Of a DNA stretch of 64,000 bases, positions 26,501 through 39,132 are shown one piece after another (the first letter of the stretch is position 1; every line of letters begins with the position of its first letter). The notes beneath the pieces are model-generated. The model saw nothing but the letters and a program-made list of their open reading frames with translations. It did not search any database and had not been told where the DNA came from. Source of the stretch: Ictalurus punctatus (Eukaryota > Chordata > Actinopteri > Siluriformes > Ictaluridae). Made by a program: the position numbers and the translations under genes. The stretch lies in assembly GCF_001660625.3 (NCBI RefSeq), contig NC_030421.2, positions 24,623,387 through 24,687,386 of the forward strand, read 5' to 3'.

Positions 26501-29500
26501 TTAACTCAGTTTTACTTTGGATGATTCTCATATTTCAGTTCTGATTGGAAATATAGTTGGTAATAATTTTAGACCACTTCCACAAATCTTCACGCTGAAG
26601 CTCATGGGACCCTCTGTGAATATGTGTGTGTATCGTGTGAATTTGTGTCTAATAGGCAAGTGAACAGCTCCATGATGGGATACCTCTCACTCAGCAGGCC
26701 TCCAACGAGAGCAGACTCTCCATGTCAGAATCCGTCTCTGAGTTCTTTGACGCTCAGGAAGTGCTGCTTTCAGCCAGTTCATCTGAGAACGAGGTAAGAA
26801 GGGATAGGGTGGAGTATGTGAATCGATTGGTTGGAGGAGGTGAGAGTGAAAGGTTAGAGGATGGGTTAGATTAAATGAGTGGTTAGGTATGAGAAGACGT
26901 ATGGATGAGATGAGGTAAGAGGTTGGGTGGGATGAGAGGATGGGTTATGTGTGGACATTGGTTTTGAAGAGTTAAATCAGATGAAAGGATTGGTTAGATG
27001 ACTGACAGTGGATGGATTATATAATACATTGGTTGATATGGGAGGATAGGTTGGTTGAGACGTGATGGGTTACATGAGGGTAATAGGTCAGGTTGGATAA
27101 CTTGAGAATGGGCTGGACGAGGAGATTTTTCTACAGAAAAGTTTAGAGAATGAGTTGGTTGAGGTAAGAGGATGTGTTGGGTATGGTAAGGGTGGGAGGA
27201 TGGTTGAATAAGGTGAGATGATAGGTTGGACAAGGTGAGAGGCTAGGTTCCTACTGCATATGCTGTGGTTCCTTAGTTAAACTGTTACCAAGTAGGTGTC
27301 CATGAATGTGTAGTAAAATCATAAATGTATGGAAAATTGTTTTGCAGCTGCACAAATGGTGCCATGTGTCTGTGTACAGATAATTAGCCCTTTGTGAGGA
27401 CACATTAATAAATGTCCACTTTTTGAAAAGCTAAAACAGCCTAAATATTTCCTTTTTTGGTTACTGAGGATAAAGTTAGGGTTACGTTCAGGTATAGACA
27501 TACACATTAATTAACTACAGTAATAATTGTCAGTGGGAAGGTCCTCTTAAAGATAGTAAACCCAATATGAATGTGTGTGTGTCTGTGTGTGTCTGTGTGT
27601 GTGTGTGTCTGTCTGTGAATGAGAGATGCAGTAGAGAGGTAGTGCATAGTGCTCTTTAAGTGCTCTGGCTCTATTGATTAGGTCACTTTCAGGAGCTTAA
27701 AAATGCTGCATTGGATAGTACTGCAGAGTGCCAGTAGAACAGACCTGGTACATGCACACACATAGAAACACACTGCAAAAGCTCAGTTAGTCAGCACTGG
27801 AGAGAGAGAATGAGTCAGTATGTCAGTATGAGTCAGTAAATTGGTAACTAAATAACTAAAACCAGTCCCTCACCCTTCTCCTTCTCTCTTTCCCTTCCCT
27901 CAGGGCTCTGATGATGAGTCTTACGTCAGTGATGTGAGCGATAACATTTCAGAGGACAATGCCAGCGTAACAGATAACATTTCCAGACAAAGTAAGCTCT
28001 ACCCCTGCCTTGTCTGTCTCTTTTTCCCCTCTCTGACTCTTATCCTTGACCCAAAGCACCCACGTCCATTAGAGAAAGCAGATAATATGATCTAAGGGCA
28101 GTCTTTTGTGCTGCCTTCTTTCACACACACTTAGACCCAAATGTATATATAAATAGATAGTCTTTCTTAGTATCTCTCTTAACTCTTTTAATTCAGTTCA
28201 AGAAGCTCAGTTTTGCTCCAGCGTGGTTACTCATTGAATGCTGTGATATTGGCTGTGAGCAGTGTTGCTATGTTATAAAGCTAATCCAATCTAGAAATGC
28301 AGCCCCACTGATAAATCATTTTTCATTTATCAATTCTAACCTAATTGTGCACCTGTTATTAGACCTGTCTAGAGGTCATCCAATCAAGCTGCATAATATA
28401 GTTCCCCCTACTCTCTACTCACTTACAGACATGGACAAATTTGTTGGTACCATTACTGCTCATTGAAACAGTGCTTTGTTCCTTCTTAAAAGTGATGAAA
28501 TTAAAAAGCAAGGTTTTATTCATACCTGCATGCCTTTGGTATGTTATAGAGTAAAGCAAACAAAGTGTGAAAAGAGATAAATGATTGCTTATTCTACAAA
28601 GATATTCTAAAAGCGTCTGGATTTGTTGGTACCCCTAGAGAAGATGATAAATAATTGGATTATAATGATATTTCAAACATGTCTTCAATCCTTGTAATCA
28701 GTCATTCAGTCTATTTAAATGGAGAAAAGTAGTAACTGTGCCGTTTGGTATCACCAGACTTAACATGGATCAGAAAAAGCAAAGGAGAAAGTTGTCTGAG
28801 GAGGACAGAAAGCAAATTATAGACAAGCATGTTAAAGGTAAAGGCTGTAAGACCATCTCCAAGCAGCTTGATGTTCCTGTGACAGGAACTAATAGTAAGA
28901 AGTTTAAGGTCCACGGGACTGTAGCCAACCTCCCCGGACACGGCCGCAAGAGGAAAATCAACCCCAGGTTGAACAGAAGGTTAGTGCGAATGGTAGACAA
29001 AGAGCAAGGAAATCTTCCAAAGAGATTCAAGCTGAACTCCAAGGTACATCGGTTTCTGATCGCACCATTTTGAGCAACAGTTGGCTGAATGGAAGGAGAC
29101 CCAGGAGGACTCCACTGTTGAAAGAAAAACATAAAAAAGCAAGACTGGAATTTGCTAAAATGCATATTGACAAGCGACAATGCTTCTGGGAGAATGTCCT
29201 TTGGACAGATGAGGCACAGCTGGAGCTTTTTGAGAAGTCACATTAGCTCTATGTCCACAGGCGTATAAATGAATCTTTCAGAGAAAAGAACACCATACCT
29301 ACTGTGAAACATGGAGGAGGCTCGGTTATGTTTTGGGGCTGCTTTGCTGCGTCTGGCACAGGGTGCCTTGAATCTGTGCAGGGCACAATGAAATCTGTAA
29401 TTCTGGAGTGAAACGTACTGCCCGGTGTTCGAAAGCTCTGTCTCAGTCACAGGTCATGGGTCCTCCAGCAGGATAATGACCCAAAACACACGGCTAAAAG

Positions 29501-32500
29501 CACCCAAGAATGGCTAAGAACAAAACATTGGACTATTCTGAAGTGGCGTTCTATGAGCCCTGATTTGAATCCTATCAAACATCTATGGAAAGAGCTGAAA
29601 CATGCAGTGTGGAGAAGGCACCCTTCAAACCTGACACAGCTGGAGCAGTTTGCTCAGGAAGAGAGCAACCGACCCAAACGACCCACTAACAGCTGCAGTA
29701 GTCTCATTGAGAGCTACAGAAATCGCTTGTTTGCAGTGATTGCCTCTAAAGCTTATACAACAAAATATTTGTTTAAGGGTACCATAATTTTTGTCCATGC
29801 CATTTTAAATGGTTTTATTATTTAAAATATTCTGTTAAATTAAAAATAAAAGCAAAGTCTGATTTTTATTAAAGATGGAGTAAACAATGATGGATGCTAA
29901 TCACTTTTGTCAGTTTTAAGTTATTCAAGAGAAAATTGTGGGTTCTTTTTTTTTTTTTTTTACCAACAAATTTGTCCACGTCTGTATATTCATCTTTAAT
30001 TGAAAGATGTTTTGCTGGAGGGGTATTATGGAATCTTCTTCACCTTGTAGAAATTTGACATGACTGAAAATGATGGGAAAACCGATATCGTAATATATAT
30101 TGCGTATGCTTCAGTTCTACTCTTCCTCATGTATGACAGAATAATCTCTGGAAGATAAAGTGTTTTATGTTTGAATCTGGGTTCTCATGATTGTGAATAC
30201 ACTCTCACTCTATAGGCTATACAATATAAAATATCTATTTGGCTGAGAAAGAAGAAGAGGAGAAGACCTAAACTCTTGGCTTTGAGGTGTAATGCCATCT
30301 CTCCTACTGTATCATTCATTACCTCCAATAATCACTCTGTTAGGAAAGAAAACTAATTTTGAGAATTGTATCCCTGCTGTGGGAGCAGCAAGGCAGCCAT
30401 CCAGCTTAGCAGAGTTAAATTAAAATCTAAGGGTTCTAGTGTCCTCCTATTCTGTAGATTTTTGATTGACATTTGTGGTATTTTTAATATATCCAATAGA
30501 TATGCATTAAACTGTAGACATTATTTACATCTTGCACAAACATGTGATATCATGTGTCTGGTTCATATGTCATATGTCTGAATAACATCTGTTATTTATG
30601 CACATTCTTGTTATTTGTTTAAGATTGTGTTTCTCACAGTTGATATGCAAATGATCTGTGCTAGCTAGGTGGAGTGTGGACAGTAACCTAGCTGGACGCA
30701 GTTGGATTTGAGATTATTTTATTTTACACGCTTTACTTTTCCTCTGCCATGGAAAGGGTTGTGTTTCTTTCGAATCATTTACTATGTTTGGAAGATGGAA
30801 TAGCTTGATTCTGTCAAATGCTGTGGACAGGTTGTGCTGTGGCGCTCTGCTGATCTGTCTACATTCTGATTACAATATATTACTTATGCGTTTGCTTCTG
30901 TAGTTTAATCCTATGCAATCTTGATCAAACAGCTGGAAATGCATGCTCGGGTGTAAATCAGGCATTAGTCTCATAACCACTTCTCCCTGTATTTCATCCC
31001 CACAGTGCCGAATGGAGATGTGGCCGGGGGCGTGTTTCGAAACGGGAGGCGTACATGTCTGCCTGCTCCATCTCCTGATGCCACCAATATTAACCTGTGG
31101 AATATCCTGAGGAACAACATCGGTAAAGACCTGTCTAAGGTGGCCATGCCTGTGGAGCTGAATGAGCCTCTTAACACTCTCCAGCACATGTGTGAGGAGC
31201 TGGAGTACACCGAGCTGCTGGACAAAGCAGCCGAGACTGATGATCTCTACGAACGCATGGTGAGTTCTAGATATCACATTATCATTTTCAAAATGCTTCT
31301 GTATTTTAGAGTAACTTAGCATAGTAAGAAAATTAAGCTCCGTATATTCCATGCCTGTAAGACTTCCAAGCAGAAAATGTCATTTCAGTATAGGCTCATT
31401 TTTCCTCTTTAACCTTTTAAATAGTTATTCGCTAAGCTCTGTATTCAGAATTGGCTATTTGAGTTCAAACGTTTGATTGATATTTATGCAGGGAAATCTC
31501 TGTGTATTGAGACTCAGATTATCCGTGTGATTAACCTGAATTTCTGGACAGCCTCGTTCAGATTAATAAACTTTCCTGTAGCTTCCACCATCAAAGTTTC
31601 CAGGTTTTTCTTGTGTAGAGCTATTGTGACAAGAGTTATTTTGTTGTGTCTAGACCACTGCCTTTGAATACAAGCATTTTCCTTCAAGACTGAAAAATCT
31701 GGGGATGAAAATGATGATGTAATAAATTGGATGCACAACTTAAAGTAACGTTTACATGGATCCGATATTAACCCGATTAAGACAATACTCTGATTAAGAA
31801 ACTAGCATGTAAACAGTGATTATTGATGACCTTAATCCGATTAAAGTCATACTCGAAGTAAACACAAATCGAATTATGACATGTGGAGTATTCCTGTTTT
31901 AGTCGCATTATCGACATGCATTACAGACATGTACACACCTTAATCACACTATTAAAACCGTGTGGGAGTTTTCACCGCATTTTGCGACAGGACACATACA
32001 CACACGGCAGTTCTCAACTGTTTGACGGCAAGCAAGAGAGTACGGCTGTGTCCGAAACCTATACATGTATTTCAGCTGCTTTAAAGTAGGTAAGTATGTG
32101 GTCTCAGACGCAGCCCATGACTTCAAGCAGTCGTCTATTAGCACGTACAGAAGGACAAATAGTTAACTGCACTTATAAAATTAAATTAAAATTAAAAATG
32201 AAACACCCCAAACTGTATACGGTACCATAACGAAGACGAACTGTATGTTGACACATGAAATTCTGGAGGGAACGTTGGACGGCGTGGCGTGGCATGGCGT
32301 GGGGACGTAATGACGTGCTGTTAATCAGTCTATGTTCTATAACGTGTAAAACCTGAACATGAAAGGAATATTCTTAAAGCGACTCATGTAAACTTAATCT
32401 TAAGTTTAAACTTAAACTTAAAGCGACTCATGTAAGCTTAATCAGAATAAGGTCAATAACTAGATTACTGCTGTCCATGTAAACGTAGTCAATAAGATAG

Positions 32501-32583
32501 CAAATTGAGGTAATTTGCTATCTTATAGCATATTAGTATATTATATATTAAATCATAATATACTATATTTTAGTATATTATGC

Positions 32584-32614
<31 letters not shown>

Positions 32615-33164
32615 CTAATATACTTAGTATATTATATATTAAATCATAATATACGCAGTGTACATTTTCATGCTTTCATTATGCTGTTTTGAGTTTTAGA
32701 ATGAATGAACTGTGCCCTTGTTTTGTTTAACTTGCACTCTTCTTTAAAGAAGACAGTCCCATGTTTAATGGATGAGCTGAGAATGCAGTCGTCTGTTTAC
32801 AGCTACACTAAAGTAGCCCTTGGTGGTGTTCCTAATTTTATTGCAATAATCAACATGCCATATATAATTCAGTTCTTTAGATAACTATTGAGTTATAATA
32901 TTGCCCATTTATATTGGGTTGTGGTTGTGCAATGTCATTATCGACTCCTCATGATACTTGCTTAACTCAACTCTTCCATTTGTATTGGCCCAGAATGTGT
33001 ATAAATTGCTAGAATAGGTCATGTCCAACAGCAAACTATCCCACAACTACAAACTTTATAGAATCGTTCAACCTACCATAGCATAAAATAAGGACAAGGA
33101 CCTTATGGAGGAACAAATATTGCCCACAGCAAGTAAGTACGTACAGTACTCCTGGAATAAGAGG

Positions 33165-33222
<58 letters not shown>

Positions 33223-36200
33223 ATTCAGGGACTAAATGTTCTCTGAAGTATCTTCTGGCCTCATTAAAGTTGTTCAGCTTCATTTTATCCTCATTTCAGC
33301 TTCTATGGCCCTCACACACACTAAATCACTTTACATGCTGTTTCCTTTAAGGTGACATTTAACTAAAGATTCATGTCAGATATTCACAAGCTTCAGGATC
33401 CTTAACACAGATCTCCTTATGAGCTAGAGCGCAGTTGATTTCTTAAGTGTGTTTTTCTTTCCTTGAACGCCTCTTTTCTTATAGTCATTCAGTCAAGTGT
33501 GCTTGTCAGCAGTAATTTCCTTTAACGGTTTGCTTGACTGTGTATGGTGTGTATCTCCTGCTAATGTGCGTGTAGGCGCTGGTAGCTGCGTTTGCTGTCT
33601 CAGCGTACTCCTCCACATACTACCGCGCAGGCAGCAAGCCCTTTAACCCCATACTGGGAGAGACGTACGAATGTATCCGAGAAGACAAGGGCTTCTGCTT
33701 CTTCTCTGAACAGGTAAGGCATCTTCAGCTTGTGCTTTTTTTTTTTTTTTTTTTACTCCTGTCTCACAGGCTACACAGTTATACGGTCCACATTAACACA
33801 GCTGTCAAACGTGCAAGCAGCAAATCACGATGATGTAAAGTAAGTCATTTAGAACCAGTGTCAAATTCACGGAGAGAAATATGTTGTTGTTACAGCTCTG
33901 CTGTTATTATGCAACATCTCTGTGTGTGTGTGCGTCTGCCTGGTTTTGTGAACACACATGCGCAAGGCCATAAAAAGCTCCTGTCCTCTGGTAGAGAATC
34001 TCCTCTGCATAGTTGCAGAAGACCTTTGTCAGCAGACTTCTATCCTCTGTATGAGTGTGTCTGGGAGTATGCGTGTGTATGCTTACTGTACACTTTATTA
34101 GGAACACCTGCACATGCATGGTATTATCTAATCAGCCAATAAAATCATGCAGATACAGGTCAAGAGCTTCAGTAAATGTTTACATCAAATAGCAGAATTT
34201 AGAAACAGCGTGATCTCTGTGACTTTGATCATAGCGTGGTTGCTGGTACCAGATGGGCTGGTTTGAGTATTTCAGAAACTGCTGATCTCCTGAGATTTTC
34301 CACACACAACAGTTTCTAGAGTTTACACAGAATGATGCGAAAAATAAAAAGCATTGAGTAAGTGCCACTTCTGTGGGTGATAATGCACAGATCGCGTTGA
34401 GTTGCCAGGAAACATATAGTAACTCAAATAATCACTGTTTACACCCGTGGCGAACAGAAAAGCATCTCAGCATGCATACAGCATAGAACCTAGAGGTGGA
34501 TGGACTACAACAGCAGATACATCAGGAACTCCTGTCAACCAAGAACAGGAATCTGAGGCTATCATGGGTCCAGACCAAACAGGACCATTGAAGATTAGAA
34601 GAGTCTGTGCCCATGATAGCTTTAGATTCTTGTTCTTGGCTGACGTTAACAACCATTCCACGGTTAAAGTCAAATAGAGATCATATTTTTCCCCCATTCT
34701 GATGTTTGATGTGAACCTTAACATAAGCTTTTGATATGTATCTGCGTGCTTTTATGCATTTCACTGCTACCATACGATTAGCTGATTAGATAACCGCATG
34801 AACGTGCAGGTGTTCCTAATAAAGTGGACAGTGAGTGTACGTGTGTGCGAATGTGATGTGAGTGTGCAAAATATTATGCTGATCGAGTGGGAAAATCTCT
34901 GATGTGTATCGAGGTGTTCATAACTTTAATTCTAACTCTCGATTTATATTATCTGTTGTAAACCTGACTTCTTGCAGCAGGGACTCCATATAGCGTCCAG
35001 AGCAATGACTCGCAGCCTGAATATTGTGAATAACCCCTCCTGATAACGCATCTTGGAGGAGAAAAGTAATTGTTGAAGAATTAGAACCACTTTGGGTTGG
35101 ATATTTTTGGCAGCCAGTTTGATATTTTCCCTCGCTGCCTCACTACTGAATGCAGAAGGAGACCAGGAATGATACAGAAAGTACTGAATGAAAGCTGAAT
35201 ATCTGATTCAGCTACAACTTCGCTAACTTTTCTGAGATTATACTGCATTAAAGCAACAGGATGTGTGATTTTGTTGAGAAGAGCATGTTGCGGAATGTTC
35301 TTTTTTTTTCTAATCATAAATCTTCTGAATTGCAATCGTTGTTTTAAAGTCAGGCTATAAAAACAAACAAATGTCAGAAATCAAATTCACCAGAATATTT
35401 ATTTTGTATTCTCGCACAATTTGTCTGATTCATACACTGTGAATACATTAGGATTATTTTTGGATTAAGGACCAGTATCTATTTTTGGCTTCTCTCAAAT
35501 GTTTCACGAGGAAGGGTCATGAAAGGCTTCATGTAGAACATATGAGGAAATTTCAAAATCTCCTCTGGCTCATTTGTGTATTTTTTCTGTGTTCAGGTGA
35601 GCCACCACCCCCCAGTCTCTGCCTGCCACTGTGAGTCCAAAAACTTCACCTTCTGGCAAGGTAAGATTGAACTATTCTGTTTTCCCGCTTATGCCATTCA
35701 TTAGCCAGGTAGTTTTCTCTTTTTTTCTTCTTCTGTTTTTCTCTCTCTATACCATCCTGCCTCTCTCTGCATGTATCATGAACTGGACATAAAATCAGCC
35801 GTAGAGTTTCCCAGCTGTGCTCACAGTAAACTTAGTACAGTACACCTCAGGTTCCAGGTTTCTGTGTGCTTTTCCAAGATGTCATATTGTCACTGGCAGG
35901 CAAGGATGATGAGGTTTTTTTTTCTCCTGACTATTATGTGTGGGCATGTTTTTATATCTTGGTGGGGACCAAATGTCCCAAATGTCTGACAGTTTTTTGT
36001 TTTTTGTTTTTTAAACAAAAAATTCCAGCTTTTATTTAAAAAAAGAAAAAGAAAAAAAGAATTAAAATAAACAAGAGCTTTCCTTTTGGTTACAGATTTT
36101 AGGGTTATGTTTAAGGGTAGGCATAATATTAATTACCTGCATTAATTATTATATAAGTGTAACGTCCTCACAAGGATAATAAGACAAATGTGTGTTTGTA

Positions 36201-39071
36201 ATAATTCATTAGATGTCAGATGGAAGAATAAGTTCTGGGGGAAGTCTATGGAAATCCTCCCCATTGGCATCGTAAATGTCATGCTTCCCAGGTACAAAAA
36301 CCTTTTTTTAATATATAAATATATATATTTATTTTATTTTTTTTACTTACTTTATGTGTATTCAAGTAAACAGTGAAAGTAAAGTAAATTTCCTTGCAGC
36401 AGTGTTTTCTGTTTCAAGAATAAATGTTTTGTTGTTGATTGACCTCAAAGGCTTGGATGTTAGTCTTACTGAGCCTTAAGTCGGGTTCACACTGTACGAT
36501 TTTGGCCACGATTTGGTCAAAATTTGAGAATCCTAAAAGATTCCTATAATCCTTTGATGCTAGTTTGATGTGTTCCCTGACAGCTGACAGTCGTTGCGAT
36601 AACATTTTTCCTCCAATTAAATTCTGACAGTGTCAGAAGATCTGATTCACAGTCCTGTAGTATGTCTTTTCCTACTCCGTATGAGTCTTCTTGCGTGCGT
36701 GCGTCCGTTTTTGACGTGTTGACTGTCGTACAGTCTGATATTAATGACAGCTGAGATCCTACAGTGTGAAACGGCTTACAGCCGGGATTGTGTTCGTAGA
36801 GTCTGACAAGCAACAGTCGCAAATGACTATTAATAATTGCACAGTGTGCACCCGGCTTTAGACTAATTGGTATGTTTTGTGTTTATAGCTATGGTGATCA
36901 TTATGAATGGAATAAAGTGACCACATGTGTGCACAACATTCTGAGTGGTAGAAGGTGGATCGAGCACTATGGAGAGATCACAATCCGAAACACCAAGAGT
37001 AGTGCCTGCATCTGCAAACTCACCTTCATCAAGGTATTCATCCAGCACACGCTCTCTCACATCTGTCTTTATCTGTTGCTTTCCCTGTCTGTCATTTCTT
37101 TCTTCCTTATGTATGCTTGCATGTGCATATAGGGTAACTACTGGAGCTCCAATGTGAATGAGGTGCAGGGCTTTGTGATGGACCAGGAGGGGAAGGTGGT
37201 CCACAGGCTCTTTGGGAAATGGCATGAAGGTCTTTACTGTGGTGTACCACCCTCTGCTAGGTGTATCTGGAGACCAGGTATTTTGAATCGAATGCACTTT
37301 ATATTGTTTCGTAAAATGCCACATTAGTGAATTACGTGATTTGATCTTTGTGCTGTGTGCACGTTTGAAATGTTTACTTTCAGGCTCGATGCCTACAGAC
37401 TATGAGCTCTACTACGGCTTTACCAGGTTTGCTATTGAGCTGAATGAGCTTTGTCCGGAGATGAGGGAGTTGCTGCCACCTACAGATGCTCGTTTCCGAC
37501 CAGACCAGAGGTATACACACACAAACACACAGATTAAGTGTACTTACCTCAAAACAGATCAAAAACACTCACAGAACGGATTTCACTGTTTAAATGCTAT
37601 TTGAAGTGTCATAATATTTATATTTTACACACTAACCCCCACATGTAATCCTGAGCTCATCCCAGCAGGGACATGACGTGACAAAGTGGACAGAGAGCAT
37701 TCATTTTCAGTGTGAGCGAGTGAGCTCCAGCATCGGTATTTGAGTACCGCAAGCACATTACGTCCATCAGATCAGTCTGTGTCTCATCACCTGTCTGCTT
37801 CAGTGACTACGTTTAAATGGACAGCAGTTATCTAATTATTGACCTTATTCTGAATAAGACAATATCCTGATTAAGTTAAATTAATTAATTTACATGAGTT
37901 GCTTTTAGGCTATTCCTTTCATGTTCAGGTTTTACATGTTATAGAAATAGATCGATTAACGGCACACGTCATTACCTCCCCACGCCACACCGTCCGAAGT
38001 TCCCTCCAGAATTTCACATATCGACATACAGTTGGTCTTCGTTATGGTACCGTATACAGTTTTGGGTGTTTCATTTTTAATTTTACAGAAGCTTCAAGTG
38101 CAGTTAATTACTTGTCATGCTATACATACAAATAGACGACTGCTTGAAGCCGTGGGCTGCGTCCCAAACCGCGTACTTACCTACTATATAGTAGCTGAGA
38201 TACATGTATTTCACCTACTATATAGTAGGTTAGTACGCGGCTTCAGCCGTCAGTTGAGCACTGCCATGTGTGTGTGTGTCATGTTACAAAATGTGGTGAA
38301 AACTCCCACATGACTTTAATAGTGTGAATAAGGTGTGTATGTGTCTATAATGCACATCGATAATTCAACTAAAACAGGAATACCCCACATGTCTTAATTC
38401 GATTTGTTTACTTCGAGTATGACTTTAGTCAGATTAAGGTCATCAATAAGCGCTGTTTACATGCTAGTTTCTTAATCAGAATATTGTCTTAATGAGGTTA
38501 ATATCAGATTATTGTTGTCCATGTAAACATACTGATTGTTGTCTTTTCACTCCACTCATCTCTGATCGTAAAGACAATGTGGTCTCAAGATGACATGACT
38601 CCACAAATGTGTGCAAAATGATCCATTTTAGATCAAATCCATTGGAGTGAACACATGCTTCAGTAGAAGAGGTTAGGCATGAGGAAAATCTGACTTTTTG
38701 TAAAAGCAGTTAACATGGTCAGTGTAAAACAAAGTTGCTGTTGAAATAGGGACCTAGAAATAGTGCAGAATATTACAGATGACATGTTCAAGATATTGAA
38801 CATTTACTATCTTTGTTTTAAACATGTAAAAAAAAAAAAAAAAAAAAAATCTTCTGTTTATTTCCTATTTTAATTGAATTTAAAAAACAAACAAACTGAT
38901 TTTCAGTGTGGTCTCAGATATTTGGACTCCACTGTATATTCTGTAACTAGCTTGTATCATCATTTGTGTGGATATTGCACAACCAGTGAAACTGTGGCAA
39001 CCAGCAGTTGTAATTTGATTGCCTTAAAATATTCATACGTACAAACACTTGCTTCAGACCATACCAGTACA

Positions 39072-39132
<61 letters not shown>

